A stretch of 38,895 nucleotides of DNA from Stutzerimonas azotifigens DSM 17556 (lineage in GTDB: Bacteria; Pseudomonadota; Gammaproteobacteria; Pseudomonadales; Pseudomonadaceae): the NCBI RefSeq assembly GCF_000425625.1, contig NZ_KE384407.1:1-38895 (forward strand), in the 5' to 3' direction. Position 1 is the first letter of the stretch; every line of letters begins with the position of its first letter. Below the pieces are notes generated by a model, which saw nothing but the letters and a program-made list of their open reading frames with translations, had not been told where the DNA came from and searched no databases. Both the position numbers and the translations under genes were made by a program. Below are positions 8,104-16,940 of this stretch, in pieces.

Positions 8104-8243
8104 GAGCCTGTTCACGATCTCGCGAGCTAGAGCGATGCAAGGCAAAAACAAGCGAGGAAGCGGAGTTTACGAGTGGTAAATGAGCATTCCGAGCTTGTTT
8201 TTAACGCAGCAGTGCCGACGCGCAGCAGATCGTGGACAGGCTC
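8104..8243. mobile_element. 140-bp MITE with 17-bp terminal inverted repeats and TAA target duplication
   Basis: The left end GAGCCTGTTCACGATCT (8104-8120) and the right end (8227-8243) are inverted repeats matching at 16 of 17 positions. TAA flanks both sides (8101-8103 and 8244-8246). Inside, AAAAACAAGC and GCTTGTTTTT form a second inverted pair around TTTAC-gagtg-GTAAA, so the whole element can fold on itself. It encodes nothing. A 3-bp TNA duplication fits IS5-family (IS1031-type) transposition, which I infer as the source. It lies 42 bases before the arylsulfotransferase gene. Confidence 0.82.
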
Positions 8244-8285
8244 TAACCGGCCGGCACCATCAGAACACGGACCCAAGGGGGGCGG

Positions 8286-9617
8286 ATGGACAAGGCGGAC
8301 CGAGCGGGTTTCACCTTCTTCTTCATCGCGGTGATCTTCATCGCCTTCATCGCGGGCGCGCTGGCCATGCTCGCCAGGGTGTTTCCCTACAACTACCTGA
8401 ACGATGCCTACAAGGCGGCGCACGCGGCCATCATCCAGCTGACCGAGACCGACCTGTACACCGAGACGCACCTGTGGCGCGAAGCGCGGCGGCCGGAGCG
8501 CGGCGTCACCCTGCACGATCCGCAGCGGGCCTACCAGGGCGTGACCCTCTACACCTCCGGCGACGGTGCCTACGCCAACCTGGTCGACATGCAGGGCAAC
8601 GTCGTCCATCGCTGGGCACTGCCCTACCGCGAGATCTGGGACAAGAGCCCCAGCGGCCGGGCGCCGCGACCGGACGACCGCATCTACTGGGACAAGGCGC
8701 GGCTGCTGCCCAACGGCGACCTGCTGGTGGTGATCACCGCCGACAACGACACCCCCTGGGGCTACGGCCTGATCCGCATCGACCGCGACTCGAAGCTGGT
8801 CTGGAGCTACCACGGCCCGACCCACCACGACCTCAACCTCACCGGCGACGGCCGCATCGTCACCCTCACCCACGACTTCACCGACGAGGACATCCCCGGC
8901 CTGCACGGGCTCGAGCGGCCCTGGCTGAACGACTTCGTGGTGACGCTGGACCTGGAGACCGGCCGCGAGCTGGGCAAGGTGCCGCTGGCCCAGGCCTTCC
9001 TCGCCTCGCGTTTCGCCGAGCCGCTGTACCAGACACCCAGCTACGCGGTCTTCGACCCGCTGCACGCCAACAGCGTGCAGTATCTCGACGAACGGCTGAC
9101 TCGGGCCTTCGCCCCGGCGCAGGGGCGCCCGGGCCAGGTGCTGGTGTCCTTCCGCAACATCAGCACCGTCGCGCTGATCGACCCGCAGGCCGGCGAGGTC
9201 ACCTGGGTCGCACGCGGCCCCTGGTTCGTCCAGCACGACGCCCGGGTGCTGCCCAACGGCAACTTCACCCTGTTCGACAACGCTGCCAGCTATCGCGAAG
9301 GCAACATCTCGCGGGTACTGGAAGTGAACCCCGGCACCCATGCGATTGTCTGGAGTTACGAAGGAAACGATGAGCACCCCTTCGAAAGCTATGTGCGCAG
9401 CTCAGCCGAACCTCTGCCCAACGGCAACTACATCATCACCGAATCCGATGGTGGCCGGCTCTTCGAAGTGACTCCGAACGGAGAGATCGTCTGGGAATTC
9501 GTCAATCCGGTTCGGGGGGGCGACAAGGAGCAATACATCCCCATCGTCTCATCGGGACAGCGTTTCTCTATCGAGGACCTCGACGAGGATTTTCGCGCCG
9601 TTATCGACAAGCCCTGA
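8286..9617 (+). CDS. Arylsulfotransferase (ASST) family membrane-anchored protein
   Basis: 443 residues. One N-terminal hydrophobic anchor (about residues 7-33, FTFFFIAVIFIAFIAGALAM) should place the rest in the periplasm. The rest is a beta-propeller with repeated xLPNGNxxx and W-E/S-Y/F motifs, matching the Arylsulfotran_2 family, including QHDARVLPNGNFTLFDN around residue 316 and HANSVQYLD near 260. Characterised ASSTs move sulfate from one phenolic ester to another through a phosphohistidine-like sulfohistidine; whether this branch is catalytic is not established. The start has AAGGGGGG upstream. It is the first gene of a same-strand set ending with a sulfotransferase and an APS kinase fusion, which supports a sulfation role. 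Confidence 0.8.
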   Translation: MDKADRAGFTFFFIAVIFIAFIAGALAMLARVFPYNYLNDAYKAAHAAIIQLTETDLYTETHLWREARRPERGVTLHDPQRAYQGVTLYTSGDGAYANLVDMQGNVVHRWALPYREIWDKSPSGRAPRPDDRIYWDKARLLPNGDLLVVITADNDTPWGYGLIRIDRDSKLVWSYHGPTHHDLNLTGDGRIVTLTHDFTDEDIPGLHGLERPWLNDFVVTLDLETGRELGKVPLAQAFLASRFAEPLYQTPSYAVFDPLHANSVQYLDERLTRAFAPAQGRPGQVLVSFRNISTVALIDPQAGEVTWVARGPWFVQHDARVLPNGNFTLFDNAASYREGNISRVLEVNPGTHAIVWSYEGNDEHPFESYVRSSAEPLPNGNYIITESDGGRLFEVTPNGEIVWEFVNPVRGGDKEQYIPIVSSGQRFSIEDLDEDFRAVIDKP

Positions 9618-9626
9618 GAGGTGAAC

Positions 9627-9968
9627 ATGACTCCTGACACCAAGCGATACGCCTTGACCCTGGGCGTGATGACGCTCTGCGCAAGCCTTGCTCCCGCCGC
9701 CCACGCCTACGTCGGCCCCGGCGCCGGCCTGGGCCTGCTGACCGCACTGTGGGGCCTGGTCGCCGCCGTCGGCGTGGCAGTCTTCTACGTGGTGATGTGG
9801 CCGATCCGCCGCATGCGCCGGCGCCGCAAGGCCGAACGCGAGGCCACCCAGGCCCGCCCGGCCGACACCGATGCGCCGGTGGTGCAGATGCGCCAGCCAA
9901 CCGATGCGCCGTCCGCCGTCGAGCGGGACGTCGAGCGCAAGACCGGCACGGGCGGCCCACGCGGCTGA
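9627..9968 (+). CDS. Small membrane protein of the sulfation cassette
   Basis: 113 residues: a signal-like N-terminus (YALTLGVMTLCASLAPAAHA), then YVGPGAGLGLLTALWGL leading into one transmembrane helix (LVAAVGVAVFYVVMW), a strongly basic stretch (PIRRMRRRRKAERE) and a disordered polar tail. The YVGPGAG motif is seen in small membrane proteins beside envelope-polymer genes. ATG 9627 is chosen because GAGAGGTG lies a few bases before it; GTG 9621 is the alternative. It starts 10 bases after the arylsulfotransferase stop, so cotranscription is likely. The molecular function is unknown; a scaffold or anchor is plausible. Confidence 0.7.
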   Translation: MTPDTKRYALTLGVMTLCASLAPAAHAYVGPGAGLGLLTALWGLVAAVGVAVFYVVMWPIRRMRRRRKAEREATQARPADTDAPVVQMRQPTDAPSAVERDVERKTGTGGPRG

Positions 9969-10053
9969 ACCTGCGCAGCGATCGCGGCGGCCGTGTCGCC
10001 GCGCATCGCCCCGTCACCGAACCACTCCGCTGACTCACCGATAGGAAGGCTCC

Positions 10054-10770
10054 ATGGGATTGCTGGACCTGCCCTCGCCCCTGTTCGCCCTGATCGACGG
10101 CCTCATGGCGCTCGCGCTGCCGCCGGCCTTGAGGTTGATCGCCTGGGCGGCCCTCGGCAGCGCGGGCACCCTGCTGCTGTACCGCCTGCTGTCGCCGCAG
10201 GCGAGCATCGGCAAGGCCAAGCGCGAAGCCCGTGAAGCGCGCCGCGAACTGAACGAATTCGATGGCGAGCTGAGCGACGCCGGGCCGCTGATCCGCCGGC
10301 AGTTCCACTCGGCGTTCCGCCACCTGGGCCTGGTGATCCTGCCGACGCTGTTTTCCATGCTGCCGCTGCTGGCGCTGCTGAACTGGCTGGACCAGACCTA
10401 CAGCCACGACTATCCCCAGGCCGACGAGGCGCCGGCGGTGAACGTGGTGGCGCCCGAGCCCTTCTTCGCCGAGTGGATCATCGACGGCGAGGTGCCCAAG
10501 GTGCGCGTGCAGACCGACAGCGACTGGCTGGACTACGCGCTGACCATGCCGATCCCGGTCATCGAGCAGCGCCGCTGGTGGAACTGGCTGGTGGGCAATC
10601 CACTCGGCTACCTGCCCGACGGCGATCGCGTCGAGCGCGTCGAGATCGGCCTCCCGGAACGCGCCTACCTGCCCTTCGGGCCGCCCTGGATGCGTTCCTG
10701 GCTGGCCTTGCTGCTGCCGACCATGATCCTCGTCTCCCTCACCACCTACCGCCTGGCGAGGATCCAATGA
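10054..10770 (+). CDS. Conserved-looking membrane protein of the sulfation cassette
   Basis: 238 residues. There are hydrophobic stretches at about 8-24, 28-46, 90-110 and 215-232, with a charged coiled-coil-like segment (KAKREAREARRELNEFDGEL) after the second and a soluble, probably periplasmic domain of roughly 100 residues before the last. The order of two helices, coiled coil, then helix loosely recalls the YidC/Oxa1/EMC3 insertase superfamily, but I cannot support that by motifs. The start has AGGAAGG well placed upstream. The stop overlaps the next gene's start (ATGA), indicating translational coupling with the sulfotransferase and hence a shared task. Confidence 0.7.
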   Translation: MGLLDLPSPLFALIDGLMALALPPALRLIAWAALGSAGTLLLYRLLSPQASIGKAKREAREARRELNEFDGELSDAGPLIRRQFHSAFRHLGLVILPTLFSMLPLLALLNWLDQTYSHDYPQADEAPAVNVVAPEPFFAEWIIDGEVPKVRVQTDSDWLDYALTMPIPVIEQRRWWNWLVGNPLGYLPDGDRVERVEIGLPERAYLPFGPPWMRSWLALLLPTMILVSLTTYRLARIQ

Positions 10771-11939
10771 CGGCACAGGAGCGTCCGCCCAAGGACAGCG
10801 GCGAGTTCGCCGTACCGACCTGGATGCACCTGCTGAGCGGCTGGATCCACCGCCGGCCGGAGACCTGGATCAGGCTCGGCAACCTGGAGACGCGGCTGGT
10901 CGACGACGCCATCGCCGACATCCGCGTCGACCGCCCGGTGTACGTGGCTGGTCTCGCCCGCTCCGGCACCACCATCCTGCTCGAACAGCTCGCCGCGCAC
11001 CCCGCGGTGGCCAGCCACCGCTACATCGACTACCCGCCGGTGCTGACCCCCTACTGGTGGAATCGCTGGCTGTCGCTGGTGCCGCAATCCCAGGGCGCGG
11101 CCAAGGAGCGCGCGCACAAGGACGGCATCGTGGTCACCCCGCAGAGCCCCGAGGCCTTCGAGGAAATGCTGTGGATGGTCTTCTTCCGCGACACGCACGA
11201 TCCGCGGCAGAGCTCGGTGCTCGGCCGCGAGGCCAGCCATCCGGCCTTCGAGCGCTTCTACGACGAGCATCTGCGCAAGCTGCTGGCGGTGCGTGGGCGC
11301 CAGCGCTACCTGGCCAAGGGCAACTACAACCTGGTGCGCCTGGGCTACCTGCAACGTCTGTATCCGCAGGCCCGCTTCGTCCTGGCGATCCGCGACCCGG
11401 TCTGGCACATCGCCTCGCTGATCAAGCAGCACAGGCTCTTCGTCGCCGGCGAGCGGGCCGAGCCACGCGCGCTGGAGCACATGCGCCGGGTCGGGCACTA
11501 CGAGTTCGGCCTCGATCGGCGGCCGATCAACTGCGGCGACGACGCGGCCACCGCGCGGGTCGTCGAGCTGTGGCGCGACGGCCATGAGGTCGAGGGCTGG
11601 GCGCGCTACTGGGCGGAGGTCTACCGCCATGTCGCCGACACCCTGGAGGCCGATTCGCGGCTGAACGAGGCCTGCCTGGTGGTGCGCTACGAGACCCTCT
11701 GCGAACAGCCGCGCGAAACCCTCACCCAGGTCTTCGCCCACGCCGAGCTGGAGATCGCGCCCGAAGCGCTCGAGCGCGGTGCCGCCGGCCTGCACGCGCC
11801 GACCTACTACCGGCCGAAATTCAGCGACGACGAACTGGCGCTGATCGCCGAGGTCACCGGGCCGGTCGCTGCGCGCTTCGGTTATCACGCACGGTCCGGC
11901 GCCGACGCGCCGGCCGATGGAGCCACCCAACCTTCCTGA
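10767..11939 (+). CDS. PAPS-dependent sulfotransferase family protein
   Basis: 390 residues. The 5'-phosphosulfate-binding loop is seen as [14 protein letters not shown] (residues 62-75) and the 3'-phosphate-binding motif as [11 protein letters not shown] near 207-217 (Arg209 and a downstream Ser). These are the two hallmark sites of cytosolic-type sulfotransferases. [11 protein letters not shown] segment and many aromatic residues suggest a large or lipidic acceptor, which is a guess. Such enzymes transfer sulfate from PAPS to a hydroxyl or amine. It overlaps the preceding membrane-protein gene by four bases and is followed 10 bases later by the APS-kinase fusion, which would supply its PAPS. 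This coupling is the strongest evidence for a dedicated sulfation pathway. Confidence 0.85.
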   Translation: MTAQERPPKDSGEFAVPTWMHLLSGWIHRRPETWIRLGNLETRLVDDAIADIRVDRPVYVAGLARSGTTILLEQLAAHPAVASHRYIDYPPVLTPYWWNRWLSLVPQSQGAAKERAHKDGIVVTPQSPEAFEEMLWMVFFRDTHDPRQSSVLGREASHPAFERFYDEHLRKLLAVRGRQRYLAKGNYNLVRLGYLQRLYPQARFVLAIRDPVWHIASLIKQHRLFVAGERAEPRALEHMRRVGHYEFGLDRRPINCGDDAATARVVELWRDGHEVEGWARYWAEVYRHVADTLEADSRLNEACLVVRYETLCEQPRETLTQVFAHAELEIAPEALERGAAGLHAPTYYRPKFSDDELALIAEVTGPVAARFGYHARSGADAPADGATQPS

Positions 11940-11949
11940 GGACCAGCCC

Positions 11950-13671
11950 ATGGCGATTTCCCCGGCAAAGGTGGTACGCGCGCCGCGTGCCGAACAGCAC
12001 CCTGGGCCGTGGCGACTGGTCGCCGGCGGGGCCGAAGGCGCCGGCACCACCACGCTGCTCGACGACCTGCTGGCCGGGAGCGCGGCCCCTATGGATACCG
12101 GTGTGACGCCGTCGCTGGCGATCGACGGGCGCACCTTCCAGACGGTCGATGCGAGCGCGTCCGAAGACTGGGTCCGACAACTGGCCGACACCGCGCCGAC
12201 CCTGGCGCTGCTGGTGGTCGATGCCCGCGAGGATCGTCACCCGCTGGGACGGCGCAGCGCCCTGCTGGCCTCGCTGCTCGGCGTGCGCGAACTGCTGCTG
12301 GTGATCAACCAGATGGATCGGGTCGGCTGGCGCGAGGACGTCTTCGCCCGCATCCGCCGGCAATACCGCCACTACGCCGAGCAGCTCGGCATCACCCGGC
12401 TGACCTGCATTCCGGCGAGCGCCGCCGGTGGCGACAACCTCTGTCGGCCGTCGCCCAATCTGCCCTGGTACCAGGGCCCGACCCTGCTGGCGCAGCTGGC
12501 GGCCTCCGACCCGCAGCCGCGGCCGCCGACGCCGCTGCGCCTGGTCGTGCGGCAGGTCCAGGGGCCGGACCGGGTCAGCGGTCGCCTGCTCGGCGGCAGC
12601 GTGCAGCCGGGCGACCAGGTGGTGCTGCTGCCCGACGCGCGACCGGCGCGCGTCGCCGAGGTGAAGGGGCAGGCGCGGCAGGTCGAACTTACCCTGAAGG
12701 CGGCGGCGTCACTGTCACCGGGCGAGCTGATCGCCTCGGCGCAGGCGCGCCCGGAAGTCGCCGACCAGTTCGCCGCGCACCTGCTCTGGCTCGGCGAACA
12801 GCCGCTCTACCCCGGCCGCGACTACCTGCTGCAGATCGGCGAGACACGGGTCGGCGCGCGGGTCACCGAGCTCAAGCATCGGGTCCAGGTCGACAGCCTC
12901 GGCCAGGTCGCGGCCAAGCGCCTGCGCCGCGACGACCTCGCGTTCTGCAACCTGGCGCTGGATCGCGCGGTGCCCTTCGACCCCTGCGCCGAGCAGCCGG
13001 CCACCGGCAGCTTCACCCTGCTCGACCGCGCCGGCGGCAGCGTGCTGGCCTGCGGCATGATCGCCTTCGGCCTGCGCCGGGCGTCGAACATCCACCGCCA
13101 CGCGATGAAGGTGGACAAGGCCGCCCGCGCCGCCGCCAACGCGCAGAAGCCCTGCGTGCTGTGGTTCACCGGGCTGTCCGGGTCCGGCAAGTCGACGGTG
13201 GCGGACCTGGTCGAACAGCGCCTGCAGGCGCTCGGCAAGCGCACCATGCTGCTGGACGGCGACAACGTGCGCCACGGCCTGAACCGCGACCTCGGCTTCA
13301 CCGACGAGGACCGGGTGGAGAACATCCGCCGCGTCGGCGAAGTCGCCAAGCTGATGGTCGAGGCCGGGCTGATCACCCTGGCCAGTTTCATTTCCCCGTT
13401 CCGCAGCGAGCGGCGCATGGTCCGCGAACTGCTGGAGGACGGCGAGTTCATCGAAATCTTCGTCGACAGCCCGCTGGATGTCTGCGAGGCGCGCGATCCC
13501 AAGGGGCTGTACAGCAAGGCTCGGGCCGGCAAGCTGCCGAACTTCACCGGCATCGGCAGCCCCTACGAACCACCGGAAGCCCCCGAATTGCGGCTGGCCT
13601 CCGGCGAGCAGCCGGCCGAGGTCCTGGCCGAGCAGGTCGTCGACCTGCTGGCGCAGCGCGGCATGCTCTGA
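11950..13671 (+). CDS. Degenerate CysN-like GTPase domain fused to adenylylsulfate kinase (CysC)
   Basis: 573 residues, built like CysNC/NodQ. The C-terminal part (about 370-573) is a complete APS kinase: P-loop GLSGSGKS (408-415), [15 protein letters not shown], the SPFRSERR segment with Ser482, and the GSPYEPP closing motif. The N-terminal part keeps the EF-Tu-like domain order, but its GTPase signature is eroded: GAEGAGTTT has Thr33 where the P-loop Lys should be, DTPG is replaced by DASA (67-70), switch I is largely deleted, and NKMD reads NQMD (120-123). It should therefore make PAPS from APS but probably cannot drive ATP sulfurylase by GTP hydrolysis. No cysD/nodP partner is present here. 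It closes the sulfation cassette. Confidence 0.85.
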   Translation: MAISPAKVVRAPRAEQHPGPWRLVAGGAEGAGTTTLLDDLLAGSAAPMDTGVTPSLAIDGRTFQTVDASASEDWVRQLADTAPTLALLVVDAREDRHPLGRRSALLASLLGVRELLLVINQMDRVGWREDVFARIRRQYRHYAEQLGITRLTCIPASAAGGDNLCRPSPNLPWYQGPTLLAQLAASDPQPRPPTPLRLVVRQVQGPDRVSGRLLGGSVQPGDQVVLLPDARPARVAEVKGQARQVELTLKAAASLSPGELIASAQARPEVADQFAAHLLWLGEQPLYPGRDYLLQIGETRVGARVTELKHRVQVDSLGQVAAKRLRRDDLAFCNLALDRAVPFDPCAEQPATGSFTLLDRAGGSVLACGMIAFGLRRASNIHRHAMKVDKAARAAANAQKPCVLWFTGLSGSGKSTVADLVEQRLQALGKRTMLLDGDNVRHGLNRDLGFTDEDRVENIRRVGEVAKLMVEAGLITLASFISPFRSERRMVRELLEDGEFIEIFVDSPLDVCEARDPKGLYSKARAGKLPNFTGIGSPYEPPEAPELRLASGEQPAEVLAEQVVDLLAQRGML

Positions 13672-13690
13672 GCGAAGCACGGCGCGCCGT

Positions 13691-14283
13691 TGTGGGAGGC
13701 GCGCCCTCGCGGCGATGCAGGCCGCAGGCCTGCCAAAACCCAAGAGCATCACCCGAGGTCGAGTCCCACAAAAGCACGTAGGGTGGAAAACCGCGCAGCG
13801 TTTTCCACGCGGACCGGTGCGGCATGGCCACGGCCGGTCAGCGCAGGCATGGCCCGACCCGACGCGTGGATGAGGCTGCGCCGTCATCCACCCTACGCTT
13901 CGACGAAGCGCATCGCCCCGAGGTCGGGCCTCCCACAAAAGCAGGCGCCGCCCACCGTCCCCCTGTGGGAGGCGCGCCCTCGCGGCGATGCAGGCCGCAG
14001 GCCTGCCAAAACCCAAGAGCATCACCCGAGGTCGAGTCCCACAAAAGCACGTAGGGTGGAAAACCGCGCAGCGTTTTCCACGCGGACCGGTGCGGCATGG
14101 CCACGGCCGGTCGGCGCAGGCATTGGGCCCGACCCGACGCGTGGATGAGGCTGCGCCGTCATCCACCCTACGCTTCGACGAAAAGCATCGCCCCGAGGTC
14201 GGGCCTCCCACACCAGCAGACACCGGCCACCGCGCCCTGTGGGAGGCGCGCCCCCGCGGCGATGCGGGCCGCAGGCCCGCCGC
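13691..14283 (+). repeat. Tandem repeat of about 273 bp, 2.2 copies, made of REP families A and B
   Basis: Units begin TGTGGGAGGCGCGCC at 13691, 13964 and 14238 (the last is partial). Each full unit holds, in order: a family B module, its inverted partner ending TCCCACAAAAG, a family A hairpin (13778-13808, 14051-14081), a second A hairpin in the other orientation (13866-13896, 14141-14171), and a second B partner ending GGGCCTCCCACA. The two full copies are nearly identical. No gene lies between 13672 and 14387. Confidence 0.9.
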
Positions 14284-14387
14284 TGTTAGGCTTCGCTTCG
14301 CTCCGGCCTACGGTCACGGACGGTTGATCCTCTCCCCCTTCCTCCGGTCTCATGTGTTACCTGTCAGTGATCAGCGAGGGGTCGATC

Positions 14388-16832
14388 ATGCCGAAGGGCC
14401 AACACCAGCAGCGCAAGACCATTCGGCTCGAACGACTCAAGCGTTTCCTTGCCTGGGCCGGCGCGACCCACCCGGATTTCGAGCCGAAGAAGAATCACCA
14501 GGAGCAGTGGTTCAACCCCTACGTCGGCTACCCCTATCCCGATTTCGGCCGCGCGGCCAAGGCCTTCTGGCTGGGGCTCGAGGAGCCGGCGGTGCGGCAG
14601 GTGCTGGACAAGCCCGACCCGGCCAGCCTGATCGCCCGGGTGCTGGCCCATGACCGCAGCCACTATTCCTGCACCATCGACCTGTTCGGCGCGCCAAAGG
14701 CGCTCGACTGCGGCTCACCGCAGCACTTGCTGGAGCCGGAATGGGCGCTGCGCCTCGCCGACAGCGACTCGCCCGCCGCTTTCGAGGCGCACGTGTGCCA
14801 GGCCGTCCAGCGCTGGGTGCGCGGGCGCCTGCAGGTGCTGGAAAAGCCCTTCGCCAGCATGAGCGCCGAGGCCCGCACCGGCGCGCTGGAACGCATGCGC
14901 CCGGAACTGGCGCGGGTCGACGAGTTCCTGCCGCGGGCGGTGGAAACGCTCAACGAGGTGCGCCATGACCTGCGCTACGTAGTCGAACTGCGCCACGGCG
15001 ACATCGCACTGGACGTGCAGCGGCGCATCCCGGCCGGCCAGGGCCGCGTGCTCACCGACGAGGACGTGCGCGAACAGCAGGAAGCCGACCGCCAGGCCAT
15101 CGAGGACAAGTTCGCCCAGTTGATCGAGGAAGCCGAGGACTTCGACCTCAACCAGCTCGGACAGAAGCGCCTGACCGAACTCTTCATGCTCGAGCCGGGC
15201 AAGATGCGCCGGGCCCTGCGCGCCGCCATCCGCGACCACCGCGAGAAGATGGCCTTCGCCGTGCTGCTGGAGAACAACCCGCGCTTCGTCCACTACCACA
15301 AGCTGTATCCGGCCCGGCGCCTGACGCGCAAATGGACCGCCCTGCTCGGCCCGACCAACAGCGGCAAGACGCACCAGTCGATCGAGGCGATGACCGCCGC
15401 CACCCACGGTATCTATCTCTCGCCGTTGCGGCTGATGGCACTGGAGAACCAGGAGCGCATCGAGGCCGGCGGCACGCCCTGCTCGCTGGTCACCGGCGAG
15501 GAACAGATCATTCGCGAGGGCGCCACGCACTTCTGCTGCACGGTCGAGGAGTTCGCCCGCTTCCGTCACCGGCACTGGGACGTGGTGGTGGTCGACGAGG
15601 TGCAGATGCTCGCCGACCCGCAGCGCGGCTGGGCCTGGGTCGATGCCTTGGTCAGCGCCTATACCCCGGAGTTGATCATGACCGGCCCGGCGCTGATCGA
15701 GCCGTCGCTCAAGACGCTCGCCGAGCTCTGCGAGGACCGCCTGGTGGTCAAGCGCACCAAGCGCCTGTCGCCGGTCGAGGTGGCACGGCACTCGACCACG
15801 CTGCGCAACCTCGAACCCGGCTCGATGCTGGTGGCCTTCAGCCGCAAGACGGTGCTCGAGCTCAAGGCACTGATCGAGATGACCGGCAAGTCGGTATCGG
15901 TGGTCTATGGCGCGCTCTCGCCCGAGGTGCGGCGGGAACAGGCGCGACGTTTCCGCGAGGGCGAGGCGGACATCATGGTCGCCACCGACGCGGTGGGCAT
16001 GGGCCTGAACCTGCCGGCGCACACCCTATGCTTCTACACCGACGAGAAGTTCGACGGCATCCAGAACCGCCAGCTCAACGTGCAGGAGGTCAAGCAGATC
16101 GGCGGCCGCGCCGGGCGCTTCGGCCACCACGACGAGGGCGTGATCGGCGCGCTCGACCCGGGCGTGCTGAAGACCATCAAGCGCCTGTTCAACAGCCCCG
16201 ACCAGCCGCTGGACCTGTCGCAGTTCCAGGTGCGCCCGTCGATCGAGCACCTGACCGCCATCTCCGAACTGATGGAAGAGCCCAGCCTGCTGCGCGCCTG
16301 GCTGACCTTCAACCGCAACATCAACTACGGCGAGGCCTTCGTCTCGGTGCTGCCGGACGAGCTGGCGGACTGGATCAGGCTGATCGACGACCCGGACATC
16401 CCGCTGTGGCTGCGCTGGGTGTTCGCCTGCACGCCGATCCGCGGCGGCCTCGACAGCCCGGCCGCCGGCTTCGCGCAGAAGTGGCTGCAGCGGGTCGCTG
16501 CCGGCCAGGCGGTGGACATCCCGCGGCTGTATATCGACGCGGACCTGGCGACCCTGGAGAGTTCGCTGCACGTCATCGAGACCTACCTGCATCTGGCGCG
16601 CGCCCTGCCCGAGCGCTTCCCGCACGTGGAACGCGGCGAGGAACACCGCCGGCTGCTCAACGACGCCATCACCCGCGAGCTGTCGCGCCGGCGTAAGCCG
16701 CGGCGCTCGGACCACCGTCGCATCGCCGGCGGCGACACCCGCAGCTGCGCGCAGTGCGGCAAGCCGATGCCGCTGCTCAGCCAGCAGTTCCGCCTGTGCG
16801 AGGCCTGTTGGCGCGAGCAGCCGCGCCGCTGA
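14388..16832 (+). CDS. Suv3-like DExH-box RNA helicase
   Basis: 814 residues. A long N-terminal region (1-310) with a charged helical stretch precedes a superfamily 2 helicase core: motif I GPTNSGKTHQ (321-330), motif II VVVDEVQML (DEVQ at 403-406), motif Ia/III-like MTGPALIEPSL, then VATDAVGMGLNLPA (near 531) and motif VI QIGGRAGRFG (570-579). This wording is that of the mitochondrial SUPV3L1/Suv3 family rather than of the common bacterial DEAD-box or RecQ groups. The C-terminus adds a small zinc-ribbon-like pair CAQCGK...CEACW. ATG 14388 has GAGGGG before it and is preferred to 14352. A role in RNA unwinding or degradation is expected from the family; the partner is unknown. Confidence 0.85.
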   Translation: MPKGQHQQRKTIRLERLKRFLAWAGATHPDFEPKKNHQEQWFNPYVGYPYPDFGRAAKAFWLGLEEPAVRQVLDKPDPASLIARVLAHDRSHYSCTIDLFGAPKALDCGSPQHLLEPEWALRLADSDSPAAFEAHVCQAVQRWVRGRLQVLEKPFASMSAEARTGALERMRPELARVDEFLPRAVETLNEVRHDLRYVVELRHGDIALDVQRRIPAGQGRVLTDEDVREQQEADRQAIEDKFAQLIEEAEDFDLNQLGQKRLTELFMLEPGKMRRALRAAIRDHREKMAFAVLLENNPRFVHYHKLYPARRLTRKWTALLGPTNSGKTHQSIEAMTAATHGIYLSPLRLMALENQERIEAGGTPCSLVTGEEQIIREGATHFCCTVEEFARFRHRHWDVVVVDEVQMLADPQRGWAWVDALVSAYTPELIMTGPALIEPSLKTLAELCEDRLVVKRTKRLSPVEVARHSTTLRNLEPGSMLVAFSRKTVLELKALIEMTGKSVSVVYGALSPEVRREQARRFREGEADIMVATDAVGMGLNLPAHTLCFYTDEKFDGIQNRQLNVQEVKQIGGRAGRFGHHDEGVIGALDPGVLKTIKRLFNSPDQPLDLSQFQVRPSIEHLTAISELMEEPSLLRAWLTFNRNINYGEAFVSVLPDELADWIRLIDDPDIPLWLRWVFACTPIRGGLDSPAAGFAQKWLQRVAAGQAVDIPRLYIDADLATLESSLHVIETYLHLARALPERFPHVERGEEHRRLLNDAITRELSRRRKPRRSDHRRIAGGDTRSCAQCGKPMPLLSQQFRLCEACWREQPRR

Positions 16833-16940
16833 CGCCTTTCAGCGGAACGCCACGGCGGTTCGCGTAGTCGCAAACAGTAACCGCGCGGCCCTGGGAGGGC
16901 CGTCGACTGGCAGGGAGCGCCTTGGTTGGGAGTCCCCTCC

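Noticed and set aside
8127..9377. Open frame of 416 codons on the minus strand
   Set aside because: It is antisense to the arylsulfotransferase gene, which has the ribosome binding site and family motifs; it also runs into the MITE.
12715..14223. Open frame of 502 codons on the minus strand
   Set aside because: It translates repeats and then the antisense of the APS kinase fusion, with no recognisable domain.
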